Below the pieces are notes generated by a model that saw only the letters and a list, made by a program, of their open reading frames with translations, did no database searches and was not told the DNA's origin. A program made the translations under genes and the position numbers. From an uncultured Bacteroidota bacterium (GTDB lineage Bacteria > Bacteroidota > Bacteroidia > Flavobacteriales > Flavobacteriaceae), in assembly GCA_913062555.1 (NCBI GenBank), contig CAJXVU010000019.1, positions 1 through 62,884 on the forward strand: 62,884 nucleotides of DNA, in the 5' to 3' direction. Below, one piece after another: positions 9,620 to 19,135 of this stretch; position 1 is the first letter of the stretch; every line of letters starts with the position of its first letter.

Positions 9620-10261
9620 ATGCTATACAATTCAAAAATCTGCTTTTACACAATCATTCTATTTTTCTCATTTATATTAAATGCCTCCGCTCAAAAAGAA
9701 AAAAGAGTCATAAAGCTTGGCTTTAATTACGGCCTTGGAACTCAACAAAATTTTCCTTTTAATGCAAATGATTACAACTATGACACCCAATCATTTAAAG
9801 TTCAAATCAATTATTTGATAAAGTCAAAAAGAAAATGGAACTTTGAATTGCTTTTCGAACCAGGCATCTATATATCAAAGCATCAACTACTCAATAAGTT
9901 TTACGTTCAAGAAGTTAATCATGAAAACTTTTTAGAGCTAAGAGAAAAATTTACTAAGAAAAAAACCATCCATGAATATACGATTGGTGTTGGCTTTATT
10001 TCCAGGTATAAATTATTAGAAAAATTAAGTACCTATGCCCTTTTTAGTGTTGGCCCTACACTTTTAAGTAAGTCTACCGAAAGATTAGATAAGGGATTTG
10101 CCTTTTCGGATGTATTAGCTTTCGGATTGTCTTATACAGCACCCTATGCCATTTTTGATTTCCGATTAGGAGTGAGACATACTTCAAATGGTGGATTAAA
10201 TAGTAAAAATAGTGGTCATAATAGCGCCTTAATGGAATTAGGCTTTCTTTTCTTATTATAA
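9620..10261 (+). CDS. PagL-like acyloxyacyl hydrolase / lipid A 3-O-deacylase family
   Basis: A 213-residue outer-membrane beta-barrel protein with a signal peptide cleaved near NASAQ (about 25). The C-terminal part carries H187-T-S189-N190-G-G and E206 (LMELGF). PagL enzymes use a His-x-Ser pair and a Glu to remove the 3-O acyl chain from lipid A, so the layout fits this family, although the H-to-E spacing is longer than in Pseudomonas PagL. The ATG at 9620 follows closely on the terminator at 9565-9606. A plain outer-membrane barrel without activity is the alternative. Confidence 0.7.
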   Translation: MLYNSKICFYTIILFFSFILNASAQKEKRVIKLGFNYGLGTQQNFPFNANDYNYDTQSFKVQINYLIKSKRKWNFELLFEPGIYISKHQLLNKFYVQEVNHENFLELREKFTKKKTIHEYTIGVGFISRYKLLEKLSTYALFSVGPTLLSKSTERLDKGFAFSDVLAFGLSYTAPYAIFDFRLGVRHTSNGGLNSKNSGHNSALMELGFLFLL

Positions 10262-10275
10262 AATATATTATCGTT

Positions 10276-10283
10276 TATCTTTG
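10276..10283 (+). promoter_or_regulatory. -7 promoter box TATCTTTG
   Basis: A perfect match to the Bacteroidota TAnnTTTG box lies 7 bases before the ATG at 10291. No TTG -33 element is evident. Transcription would start only a few bases before the ATG, which supports that gene being real. Confidence 0.5.
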
Positions 10284-10290
10284 TAAGATA

Positions 10291-10665
10291 ATGATAACAT
10301 GGAAATTACATAAAAGACTCTTAAGTTTTACTTTATTGGTAAGCCTTATTTCATTTTCGGGAATTGCACACGAGCAGGTTAAACCCACAAGTGCAATTAC
10401 CAAAATGCACGCTAGTGATTGTATTTCTTCGATAGCTTCATCATACTTTGCAAAATTCCAGATTTACAATTCAAATCTCAAATCACCAAGTTATTGCATT
10501 TTTAATTTCAAGCAATTCCTACTGGGTCAAAATGAACTTTTAACTCAAAATCTAAGAGTTCAAGTAATAATAGGTTTTGAGTCTAAAACAGATTTTAGAA
10601 GTTTCCATTTTAAATTATTATCTACAATAGACACAGAGGACTTCCTCAACGTAAACCTCGTATAA
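10291..10665 (+). CDS. Small exported protein, unknown function
   Basis: A 124-residue protein that I do not recognise. It has a basic start and a hydrophobic stretch (LSFTLLVSLISFSGIA) that forms a signal peptide or membrane anchor, followed by a low-complexity segment rich in Ser, Phe and Ile with two Cys. A -7 box sits directly upstream. A second small membrane protein follows 95 bases later. Codon use is AT-rich like its neighbours. The ORF is moderately long for AT-rich DNA, and together with the promoter box this makes it probable but not certain. Confidence 0.5.
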   Translation: MITWKLHKRLLSFTLLVSLISFSGIAHEQVKPTSAITKMHASDCISSIASSYFAKFQIYNSNLKSPSYCIFNFKQFLLGQNELLTQNLRVQVIIGFESKTDFRSFHFKLLSTIDTEDFLNVNLV

Positions 10666-10760
10666 TTACGGATTCCTTGGTCTTTAATCAGGCCTTTCAA
10701 AATTATTTTTATTATTAATCTGTTTCCATTCTTATGGAAGCAATTATACCTTGTAATACG

Positions 10761-10937
10761 ATGAAGACAAAACGCATATTACGTCTCATTGCATTTGCTT
10801 TTTTTATAAGCCTAGCTTGTATTTTACCAGTACCTATAAGCTTTTCGAGAAAAGATGATGCGCCTAAATATTTAATAGAACAAATAGACTCAACAGAAAA
10901 AGAAGACGAAGACGAAAGCGTTAAAGCATTATTTTAA
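10761..10937 (+). CDS. Small single-span membrane protein with acidic tail, unknown function
   Basis: A 58-residue protein starting at the ATG at 10761, chosen over an upstream ATG at 10734 because it begins with the basic MKTKRILRL segment just before the hydrophobic helix (IAFAFFISLACILPVPISF). A short charged tail rich in Glu and Asp follows (STEKEDEDESV). This N-in, one-helix, acidic-tail layout looks like a small envelope protein. The family is not recognised. It may be co-transcribed with the gene at 10291 and is followed by a strong terminator at 11073-11107. Confidence 0.55.
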   Translation: MKTKRILRLIAFAFFISLACILPVPISFSRKDDAPKYLIEQIDSTEKEDEDESVKALF

Positions 10938-11284
10938 CTAATCTCAAAATAATTTGACTCCCAGTTTTTGTGATATCTTGTATAGCTTCAAATGACGATA
11001 CGTGACCTCTATTATGAGCAATATATTAGTAAACAAATTGATGTTAGACAAAAACTCTACTAAATAAAATTGAAAAGCTTGCAAGATTAATTCTTGCAAG
11101 CTTTTTTTATATAGTATGAGATTTCAATGCGATCATAAAACGAAACAGTCTATTTTGTGTTAATTTTTCACATCGAAAAAATCAAGGATAAGAGTTCTTC
11201 TGAAAAGAATATTTGAATATCCTCAGAATAAGACCATAATTTATCCTTTTCGGATTTCTTCCAAATTGATATCATAAAATTCAA
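10938..11284. other. Gene-free stretch between convergent genes
   Basis: It holds a strong two-way terminator (11073-11107) and, before it, a 23-codon open frame (10992-11063, starting MTIRDLYYEQ) that I do not call as a gene. The part from 11108 to 11284 shows nothing recognisable. Confidence 0.6.
11073..11107. terminator. Strong bidirectional terminator
   Basis: A 14-bp perfect stem (AAAAGCTTGCAAGA at 11073-11086, TCTTGCAAGCTTTT at 11092-11105) with a 5-base loop and T-rich flanks separates the small exported-protein genes on the plus strand from the SusC/D operon arriving on the minus strand. Confidence 0.88.
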
Positions 11285-12709
11285 TTAATTATCCCAAAAA
11301 ATTGTAGACGATTTTAAATCCCCTCCCATATCGATACCTGCTTGAATATAATTATCACCATTCCTAGAGGCTTCATCTACTGGGTAAGTAAACCTTCTCG
11401 GAACCCATTCTTGAGAAATAGGAGCAATTACTAATTGTGGATATCCATATTTTCTATAGGTCGACCAAGCCTCAAACCCTCTGTTAAATAAAGCTAACCA
11501 TTTTTGAGTTGCAATGGTTTCTTGCCAAGATGAACTTGCCGTAGAATAAGCAACATCTGGATTTAACAAATACGCATCAACATTTGCAATTTCCCAAAAA
11601 TCAAAGGATGCAGTAATTCCTTTCTTATAGTGAATTTCAGCATCTACAAGCGAAACATCTAGTCCTAACTCAGATGCTTCAGCTAATAAAAATTCAGTTT
11701 CAGCATAGTCAAATAATATCCCAGGTGTCTCCGATTTGTGAAATAACTCACCTAAATGTGTATAACTTGCATAAGGGCTATTTTGACCATAAATACCTCC
11801 AACATAAATTTCTGTCCCTAAATTGTCATCAAAATATTCAGCTCTTCTAGGGTCACTAAGGTCATTCATTATATCTACTACAGTCTTGGCTGGCACAAAA
11901 TCTTGTCTTCCACTTTCAACCAATGCTTCCCAAACAGGATTTGTATTTGGAGAGGCCCCTAAATAATCAAAAGTTGCATTATCTGAGTTTGAAGTAATGA
12001 CTCCACTAGAAATAGCTTGACTTGTCATAGTCGAAGCTTTTCCAAAATCAACACCAGAAATTCTAACAGCTAATCTTAATTTTAAGGAATTTCCAAATCT
12101 CCTCCATTTATCCATAGATCCTCCATAGATTAAGTCCGCTTTTCCAAATGAACCAGACTCTGAAGAAATCATCCCAATAGCTTCGTCAAGCTTCATAATA
12201 ATAGCATCATAAACTGCGGCATCATCATCATAATAAGGTGATACATTGTCGGAATTTAATGCCTCAGAAAATGGAATATTTCCAAAAGTATCAACTAATA
12301 CATGGTAAGTATATACTTCTAAAATAGAAATACATGCCATTTGGTTGTTTCTCTGAGCAACTGATGCTCCATCATCTAAAGTAGAAAGAATCAATCTTGT
12401 TTCATCAAAATCTTTTAATACATCTCTAAATAGAATTCTCCAATGACTCCCAGGAATATCTCTTGTAATTAAGTCATAATTTGCTTCATCTGTATATGTT
12501 GTTTCAGTCCAAGCCTGAGAAAACAATCTAAAGATATTTCGGCTTACACTAGTAGAGGTCATTTGATCGCTCAAATTCTTAGTCGCATTTGAAAATAATG
12601 TTGCTGCTGGCACAACTGTTGCTGCCTTTGGGTTTACATTTAAATCGTCAAAATCAGAACAAGAAGATATAAATATAACCGTTAATAATATTAATATTTT
12701 TTTTTGCAT
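11285..12709 (-). CDS. SusD/RagB-family surface lipoprotein (first pair)
   Basis: A 474-residue lipoprotein with lipobox SSC at Cys17. It has the hallmarks of the SusD_2-type family: N-terminal DLNVNPKAAT, TPR-like helices around DFDETRLIL and a C-terminal segment with NRGFEAWSTYRKYGYP and RRFTYP. SusD proteins sit as a lid on a SusC barrel and capture large nutrients at the cell surface. Its start is 10 bases after the susC stop, so the two are one transcript. No glycoside hydrolase lies nearby, so the ligand cannot be named. RagB-like peptide capture is possible. Confidence 0.93.
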   Translation of the reverse strand: MQKKILILLTVIFISSCSDFDDLNVNPKAATVVPAATLFSNATKNLSDQMTSTSVSRNIFRLFSQAWTETTYTDEANYDLITRDIPGSHWRILFRDVLKDFDETRLILSTLDDGASVAQRNNQMACISILEVYTYHVLVDTFGNIPFSEALNSDNVSPYYDDDAAVYDAIIMKLDEAIGMISSESGSFGKADLIYGGSMDKWRRFGNSLKLRLAVRISGVDFGKASTMTSQAISSGVITSNSDNATFDYLGASPNTNPVWEALVESGRQDFVPAKTVVDIMNDLSDPRRAEYFDDNLGTEIYVGGIYGQNSPYASYTHLGELFHKSETPGILFDYAETEFLLAEASELGLDVSLVDAEIHYKKGITASFDFWEIANVDAYLLNPDVAYSTASSSWQETIATQKWLALFNRGFEAWSTYRKYGYPQLVIAPISQEWVPRRFTYPVDEASRNGDNYIQAGIDMGGDLKSSTIFWDN

Positions 12710-12719
12710 AATACTTTAA

Positions 12720-15700
12720 TTAGAATTGAAATTTAAGATTAAAGCCGTACTCTTTTTGAGCTGGAGCGGCACCAGACTGATAGCCTTGTAAATTACCTGA
12801 ACTTAAACCTGCTTCAGGGTCAGAATATGGCATGTTTTTATCAATGATCCATAAGTTTCTTCCAACTGCTGAAAAGGTGATATCACTAAAAGGTGTCTTT
12901 GATACAAATTTATTGGGAAGTTTATACGATAGGGTAACCTCTCTAAGTTTTACAAAACTAGCATCATATACATGTAGAGCATTTGGTGCTTTTGTCCAAC
13001 CCAAGGCATTTGCATAATAATCCATTCTTGTCCGTGTGGTATTTGTTGCCCCTCCTGGATTAACTCCATTTAATAAGATCCCTCCACCATCAATAATAGC
13101 ATCACGTTTTGGGTTTCCTAATTCATTAAGTCCAGCTGTGACATTATAAATACCTGTACCAAACCCATACCAAGTATCAAGTGAGAATACACTTCCTCCC
13201 TTTTGAATATCAATTAAAAAACTAAGTGACAGGTCTCTGTATCTAATAGTATTATTAATCCCCGCTTTGTAATCAGGGTTGACATCTCCAATCTGTTGAG
13301 GGGTTTTATCAACTATATATCTTCCTGTTGTAGCATCAATTATTCTTTCACCATTTTCAAATGTGAAATTTGAACCCCAAAGGCTACCATATGGCTGTCC
13401 AACAGTTGCGTTAATAGACATACCTCCTTGTAATGAAGCCATTTGTAAGTTATTCACACCTCCAAACAATGACATAACTTTACTCTCATTTCTTGAATAA
13501 ACTCCACTTATTATCCACTCAAAATTATCATTTCTAATAGGGGTTATATAAGCTGATGCTTCAAACCCTTTATTATTAATAACACCTGAATTAACTACTT
13601 TAGAAGAGACTCCTGTTGCAGGTGACACTTTTACAGCAAATATTTGATCTTCAGAATCTGTATCATAATAAGCCAGATCAAAACCAAATCTTCTATTCAC
13701 AAAACTAGCTTCAATACCTACTTCCCAACCAGTCGTTAACTCGTTGACTATGTTATTGTTGTTTTTTTGGTTATTTGTAGAAAATAAAGGAACTGTAAAG
13801 TTCGTTGGACTAGAGTATGAGTCAAAGACTCTATACGGTGAAGTACTATTCCCTACCTGAGCCCAATTTCCTCTAACTTTAGCAAAAGACAACCAATCTA
13901 CATCTATCAATTTTGAAAATACAATAGATGTTGAAATTGCTGGATAAAAGAATCCATTATTCTTATCTGGTAAAGTTGATGAAATGTCATAACGTCCTGA
14001 CAAATCCAGATATACAAGACCATCATACGAGAAAGATGCGTTTCCATAAAAACCATAGTCCTTTCTTCTCCCTAAATATTCAGATGGAGGTTCTAACAAA
14101 TTTTCAGAATTGCTAAGTGCATATAACTTAGGAACAACAAGCCCACCACTTGTAGAAGCCCTAATAGACTCAATATTTTGAGAAGTAGCAGTTGCACCAA
14201 CGACACCAGATAAGGATAGTTTTTCAGCTAAATCGAAATTATAGTTAAATAATAAGTCATAGTTAATCTCAGTTAATGATCTATTGTACCTACTGTATCG
14301 AGAAACATCAGTACTAGTCATTGCAATTCTCTCTTCTTGAAATTCGTTATAAGTATCAAGAGAAGTACGAGCATTTATAGATAACCAGTCAGCAGCTTTA
14401 TATGTTAAATTGACATTTCCAAATAATCTACTTCTTGTATCCGTTTCATAATTTTCGTATAGTACCCAATATGGATTATCAAAGAATATTGGAGCAAGAC
14501 CATCTTGTGTTAATGGATCTCCCGAATAATTCCAAGTAATGTTTTTTCTAGTTTTAAAATAAGCTGTTTTTTGATCTTCATAATCAACATTCATTTGACT
14601 CCATTGTCTGAAACTTTGCATTAAATTTTTTGAATCATATCCAGTTCCATTACGACCTTTCCCATCCGTTTTAGTATAAGTCGCCTTAACACCAACAGTA
14701 AATCTATCATTAAAATCTTGACTTCCATTAAAATCTATAGTATGCCTTTTTAAACTACTATTTGGCAAAATACCTGTTTGATCTAAATTTGAATAACCTA
14801 ATCTGAAAGAACCTGTGTCGGATCCGGAAGAAAGCGTTACACTATTATTTAATGTTACACCTGTTTGAAAGATTGATGAGGCATCATTTTTTCCTGCAAT
14901 CCACGGAGTTGCTTTTAAATAGTTCTTGGACTCTGGATAAAATGCATCCCACTGGTAAACTAATAAATTAGGATCAAAAGCCTCACCAAAAGAAGCATCT
15001 TCAGTAAATGCCGTGGTTAAGTCATCAATACCATCTCCATCAACATCTTGATCAAAGAATCCTCCAGTCGAACCATAGTAATAGTTAGAATAACCCGCAC
15101 CGTACTCCTTTTGGTATTTAACAAAAGTATCTTTATCATAGTTAGAAAAAGAAACTCCTGAATTTACAGTAACCCCCATACCTTCACTTCTTTTTCCTTT
15201 TTTGGTAGCAATAATTATTACACCATTTGCGGCTCTTGAGCCATATAAATTTGAAGCAGCAGCCCCTTTTAACACATTAATAGATTCAATATCTTCAGGA
15301 TTAATATCCATTGCTGCATTACCATAATCATAACCTCCCCTTCCTCTATTTTGGCCATATACATTGGTATTAGAATTACTGATCGGAGTTCCATCAACAA
15401 CAAATAATGGCTGGTTATTTCCATTAATAGACGTATATCCCCTTAAAATAACATTGGTTGACCCTCCTAATGTGTTACTCTTTTTAATACTTAAACCAGC
15501 AACTTTACCAGATAAAGAATTCATAAAATTCGTTTCCTTTGCTGTATTTACAGCATCCCCCTTAACTGAAGTTGTTGCATATCCAAGGGCTTTTTTCTCT
15601 CTTTTAATACCTAATGCAGTTACAACTACTTCGTCAAGAACATCTGCATCTTCTTCCATTGTTACATCAATAGTATTGGCAGATCCAACTGTACGTTCTA

Positions 15701-15941
15701 CAGCTTTAAGACCTACATAAGTGAAGCTCAAAACATCACCTATGCTTACATTGATAGCATAGTTTCCATCGAAATCAGACTGGACACCATTAGTTGTCCC
15801 TTTAACCATAATATTCACACCGGGAAGTGGTATTCCAGATTGGTCTGTAACTGTTCCTGAAATTGGTTTTTCCTGTGCAAAGGACGTTAGAATTCCAAGA
15901 AAGAAAACTACCGCCATTAATTGCATACTTTTTACTTTCAT
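12720..15941 (-). CDS. SusC/RagA-family TonB-linked outer-membrane receptor (first pair)
   Basis: A 1073-residue receptor. The signal peptide (about 1-22) is followed by a carboxypeptidase-like regulatory domain (about 26-105, ISGTVTDQSGIPLPGVNIMV), the TonB box and a plug (about 120-235, SINVLKGAAASNLYGSRAANG) and a large beta-barrel ending in FQF. It imports the ligand offered by the adjacent SusD lipoprotein using TonB energy. The first 120 or so residues are about 80% identical to those of the second SusC (19136-22327), including near-identical DNA at the very 5' end, whereas plug and barrel differ strongly. The shared upstream leader (15942-16155) suggests common control. Confidence 0.95.
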   Translation of the reverse strand: MKVKSMQLMAVVFFLGILTSFAQEKPISGTVTDQSGIPLPGVNIMVKGTTNGVQSDFDGNYAINVSIGDVLSFTYVGLKAVERTVGSANTIDVTMEEDADVLDEVVVTALGIKREKKALGYATTSVKGDAVNTAKETNFMNSLSGKVAGLSIKKSNTLGGSTNVILRGYTSINGNNQPLFVVDGTPISNSNTNVYGQNRGRGGYDYGNAAMDINPEDIESINVLKGAAASNLYGSRAANGVIIIATKKGKRSEGMGVTVNSGVSFSNYDKDTFVKYQKEYGAGYSNYYYGSTGGFFDQDVDGDGIDDLTTAFTEDASFGEAFDPNLLVYQWDAFYPESKNYLKATPWIAGKNDASSIFQTGVTLNNSVTLSSGSDTGSFRLGYSNLDQTGILPNSSLKRHTIDFNGSQDFNDRFTVGVKATYTKTDGKGRNGTGYDSKNLMQSFRQWSQMNVDYEDQKTAYFKTRKNITWNYSGDPLTQDGLAPIFFDNPYWVLYENYETDTRSRLFGNVNLTYKAADWLSINARTSLDTYNEFQEERIAMTSTDVSRYSRYNRSLTEINYDLLFNYNFDLAEKLSLSGVVGATATSQNIESIRASTSGGLVVPKLYALSNSENLLEPPSEYLGRRKDYGFYGNASFSYDGLVYLDLSGRYDISSTLPDKNNGFFYPAISTSIVFSKLIDVDWLSFAKVRGNWAQVGNSTSPYRVFDSYSSPTNFTVPLFSTNNQKNNNNIVNELTTGWEVGIEASFVNRRFGFDLAYYDTDSEDQIFAVKVSPATGVSSKVVNSGVINNKGFEASAYITPIRNDNFEWIISGVYSRNESKVMSLFGGVNNLQMASLQGGMSINATVGQPYGSLWGSNFTFENGERIIDATTGRYIVDKTPQQIGDVNPDYKAGINNTIRYRDLSLSFLIDIQKGGSVFSLDTWYGFGTGIYNVTAGLNELGNPKRDAIIDGGGILLNGVNPGGATNTTRTRMDYYANALGWTKAPNALHVYDASFVKLREVTLSYKLPNKFVSKTPFSDITFSAVGRNLWIIDKNMPYSDPEAGLSSGNLQGYQSGAAPAQKEYGFNLKFQF

Positions 15942-16155
15942 AAATATTTGTTTTATTTAAATTGAGTTAGTACAATTGACAAAAGGAAGGCCGTATAAAT
16001 TTGATGACTAATTCAAATAATTTTACCAAAAAAAAATCAAAGTTTAATGGATTTTAAGTAGTAAGAAGCTACCACCTACCCTTGCAAATGCATGTTAAAG
16101 AAAGTTAAAAACGCTGCCAGACCGGTGAGTTCCCATAATATTTGACTCCCCCGAT
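15942..16155 (-). promoter_or_regulatory. Conserved susC leader/promoter, copy 1
   Basis: About 200 bases upstream of this susC align with the region before the second susC (22328-22545). Shared blocks on the plus strand include GATGACTAATTCAAATAATT, AAAGTTTAATGGAT and a CCTACC/CCTTACC block near 16075. No perfect TAnnTTTG box was found; TAAACTTTG is conserved in both. The stretch continues to 16411 as gene-free DNA with a small hairpin (ATCAC/GTGAT near 16200) and nothing else clear. Confidence 0.7.
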
Positions 16156-16411
16156 TTATTTTTACACAATGTTTACTATATGTTTTTTAGGGCAAAATAA
16201 TCACATCCTGTTGTGATAAAAATATTTTAAAAAAACCCATAGCAGTGAATTATAAGTAATAAGGTTTCCTTTTTTTGCAGAAAACATCAAGCAGAAATAC
16301 AAATAGAAATTGTAAATAAAAAGAAGTGGTTCTTGAAGAATTTGAGCGTATTAATTATGATTGATCAATAAAACTTATAAAAGAAAAGTAAGCTTAACTT
16401 TTACATATTAA

Positions 16412-16447
16412 AAAAGCTTGTAGAATGAAATTCTACAAGCTTTTTAT
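16412..16447 (-). terminator. Terminator of the second SusC/D operon
   Basis: A 12-bp perfect stem (AGCTTGTAGAAT at 16417-16428, ATTCTACAAGCT at 16432-16443) with a 3-base loop is flanked by A- and T-runs. It lies about 40 bases past the stop of the lipoprotein gene and separates the two SusC/D loci into two transcripts. Confidence 0.87.
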
Positions 16448-16484
16448 TAGCAAAAATGAAAAATTTATTTCCTATTTATTAATG

Positions 16485-17417
16485 CTATTCATTACATAAA
16501 TTTAGTGCAATTTCACCTTCTTCTGGAGAAGGACCACCTGTGGCAACTAAGTTTCCACTCGGTGCAAAAACTTGAAATGTTGCCTCACTAGGATAATCTC
16601 CTGAAACCCATGAGAATGTAAGCGTTGATGTTCCGGAAGGTACATTTACCATTGCCTCGCCATCTGAGTAAAGAGGATCTCCTACACTACCACCAAGTCC
16701 AGCTGTCCAGTAATCAGGAAGACTAGAACTTACATCTACACCATCTATAGTAGCAATTACTGCTGATCCTTGCCAGCCATCACCATATGAATCTTGCATC
16801 GTGATTTTCCAATCACCAGTGGGTGGTGTATCCAGTATACAAATTACTAATCCAGTATATACCATAGGCGATGCAAAAAACAATTCACCTTTTACACTGT
16901 CTCCTGTATTATCTTCATCAAACACAGTTCCATTGGACATACTAATTGCAATCTTAAAAAGAAATTGATCTCCGCCTTCTACAGCATTTAAATCCAATCC
17001 TAAAGCATCGATAGCATCACTTATTCCAACATCAAAAGTATATTGAGGTAATCCGTTTTCATTAGTTGTAAATAATGAAACATCGGCTGTTTCAAACAAA
17101 GTTGCTTCTACCGAGTCATCATCTGGAGTATTTGGATCGTCGTCTTTTGATCGATCTACAAATTCCACCCACATTTGTACATCAGATACGTCTATACCTG
17201 AATTATCATTATCAGAAACTAACTCACCTGTTACAAAGTAAGTTGAACCTGCTACATCTGTTCTATTTATAATTCCTCCATTATCTATTGTTCTAAAAAA
17301 TGCGCCTTTTACTAACTCATTATAAGGAGCCAAAGGATCTTTATCCTCGTCTTCACAAGACGAAAAGCTCACCATCAATAGACAAGGTATTATTAAATAT
17401 TTTACTATTCTTTTCAT
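16485..17417 (-). CDS. SusC/D-associated surface lipoprotein, unknown function
   Basis: A 310-residue lipoprotein with lipobox FSSC at Cys21. The N-terminal half (about 25-195) is an acidic beta-rich domain. The C-terminal part (about 198-308) contains DSYGDGWQG at 209-217 and ends in LNLCNE, a pattern found in Ca2+-coordinating beta-sandwich modules of secreted proteins. The gene is third in the operon, 14 bases after susD. Lipoproteins at this position often bind the same ligand as SusD at the cell surface (SusE/F-like role, inferred). I do not recognise an established family for the whole protein. Confidence 0.85.
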   Translation of the reverse strand: MKRIVKYLIIPCLLMVSFSSCEDEDKDPLAPYNELVKGAFFRTIDNGGIINRTDVAGSTYFVTGELVSDNDNSGIDVSDVQMWVEFVDRSKDDDPNTPDDDSVEATLFETADVSLFTTNENGLPQYTFDVGISDAIDALGLDLNAVEGGDQFLFKIAISMSNGTVFDEDNTGDSVKGELFFASPMVYTGLVICILDTPPTGDWKITMQDSYGDGWQGSAVIATIDGVDVSSSLPDYWTAGLGGSVGDPLYSDGEAMVNVPSGTSTLTFSWVSGDYPSEATFQVFAPSGNLVATGGPSPEEGEIALNLCNE

Positions 17418-17431
17418 AATTATGTTTTTTT

Positions 17432-19114
17432 TTAAAAGTCTAAATCAACTGCGTTTGTATCCCAAAATACTTTAACGCCTTGGTTTGGTTTCGGGTTAAT
17501 ATTCGGATTATTATCAATAGCAACCGATGGATATTTAAACGTTCTAGTAAAAATTCCTGGTGACGATGTTTGTGCTGGTTGTATTTTCAATGGCATTCCA
17601 GTACGTCTATAATTGTTATATGCTTCTACTGGATTTCCCCATGAAGCGATATAGGCTTGGGTCATTATAATATTCAGTTTCCCTTCAGCCGTAGCTGTAG
17701 CATAGTCTGCCAAAATTCCATCGACATAATCGTTTACATCTGCTACAGTTGACGCATGAGCATTGCCTATTGTACTCACATCAAAATTGATAACCTTATC
17801 ACATGAAGCTCTAATTCCTGCCTCTAACATTTCAGTAGCATTATCGGTAGTTCCCAATTCTAATGCAGCTTCAGCTCTCATAAAATAAACATATGATGAC
17901 ATGATGATTGGTTGAATTCCTGCTCCTCCCATACCTGAAGTTCTGCCAACAGCCGAGAAAGAGTCATCATCAAATTTACCTCCAATAGGGTAAGTTCCCC
18001 ATGTTGTAATTTTATCAGAATCAGAAGGTAATCCTTGTGCATCAAAATGAATTCTACCCCAATATCCGTCACCAATAGATGTACAGAATGGGTCTACACC
18101 TGGTGTGTAGTGTGTAGGATAGCCCTCAGCTAAACAAGGGAAATCAAAAATTCCCTGTGCATCAGAGGCTGGATATTCATTAACTTGTCTATAAAAATAA
18201 TATCGTGTTCTTGGATCTACATCATCAAAACCATTAACAAGAAGATTCATAAAATACATAGACATGTACTCTCCACTAGGGGTGTTTTCATAATTATTAA
18301 TAAATTGTTGATGTCTAATGTCTGGTGCTGATGAATTAGAACCGTAAAAAACATTAAAATCTTCACTAGCAGAATTTATCAAATCACCATCGGCAATTAA
18401 ACTATTCATTTCTGATAGTGCCGTAGCATCATTAAATGTGCTTGAACCTGCCAATCTAGTATTATTATAAATTCTAAACTTAAGCGTTTTAGCTAGTGTA
18501 ATCCACTTGTCTAAATCTCCGGCAAAAAATAAATCTTGACTAATACTCGTTGCTGGCGAAGTTTCTAGATCTAATATAGCTTCATTCAATAAAGTTAAAG
18601 CAATGGTATAAACCTGTTCATCATCATCAACGGCAGCATCAAAATTGTCAGCCCCTAAAAAAGCTTCACTATATGGTACATCTCCAAAATAATCTACCAA
18701 AGTAGTTAAGGTATAAGATTCAAGAATTTTAGCAATTCCTGAATGATGAGTAAGCCCACCTTCTAGAGCCGTTTGTTTTATTACCTGAATATCTGATAAA
18801 TGTCCAGCATAACTTTGGCGCCATACATCATCAAAATCGCCTGGTTCATAGGCATTTTCATAAAGTGGTCCAAACGCATGAAGCATTCTCACTATTTCCA
18901 TACCTGCCTCGAATCCAGTACGATTATCCTCATCCTCTTCACCAATCCAAGCTGTAAAGTTCAACATCGCTCCGTTTAATAACAGGTTGACATCTGAAGC
19001 ACTTGGCGTTGCGTTATTTGGATCGTCATTTACATTTAAATCTACCGATTCACAGGCACTAATAGAGATAAGTAGCGTTAGCAAAAACAGAGATATTTTA
19101 TATTTTGTGTTCAT
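17432..19114 (-). CDS. SusD/RagB-family surface lipoprotein (second pair)
   Basis: A 560-residue lipoprotein with lipobox SISAC at Cys21, then NVNDDPNNATPS, typical of the SusD_2-type family. The C-terminal region has the YNNYRRTGMP segment and a FKYP motif shared with other members. It starts 21 bases after the susC stop. It is longer than the first pair's SusD (474) and clearly divergent, so the two loci probably take different ligands. Predicted role: lid and primary ligand binder on the partner SusC barrel. Confidence 0.93.
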   Translation of the reverse strand: MNTKYKISLFLLTLLISISACESVDLNVNDDPNNATPSASDVNLLLNGAMLNFTAWIGEEDEDNRTGFEAGMEIVRMLHAFGPLYENAYEPGDFDDVWRQSYAGHLSDIQVIKQTALEGGLTHHSGIAKILESYTLTTLVDYFGDVPYSEAFLGADNFDAAVDDDEQVYTIALTLLNEAILDLETSPATSISQDLFFAGDLDKWITLAKTLKFRIYNNTRLAGSSTFNDATALSEMNSLIADGDLINSASEDFNVFYGSNSSAPDIRHQQFINNYENTPSGEYMSMYFMNLLVNGFDDVDPRTRYYFYRQVNEYPASDAQGIFDFPCLAEGYPTHYTPGVDPFCTSIGDGYWGRIHFDAQGLPSDSDKITTWGTYPIGGKFDDDSFSAVGRTSGMGGAGIQPIIMSSYVYFMRAEAALELGTTDNATEMLEAGIRASCDKVINFDVSTIGNAHASTVADVNDYVDGILADYATATAEGKLNIIMTQAYIASWGNPVEAYNNYRRTGMPLKIQPAQTSSPGIFTRTFKYPSVAIDNNPNINPKPNQGVKVFWDTNAVDLDF

Positions 19115-19135
19115 AATTTTTTTGTGTTTTAAATA

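Noticed and set aside
10992..11063. 23-codon frame as a called gene
   Set aside because: Too short to support without conservation or expression data; kept only as part of a finding.
15364..15720. 118-residue open frame on the plus strand opposite the first susC
   Set aside because: It is antisense to the conserved N-terminal and plug region of SusC, has no signal, motif or promoter, and reflects codon bias of the real gene.
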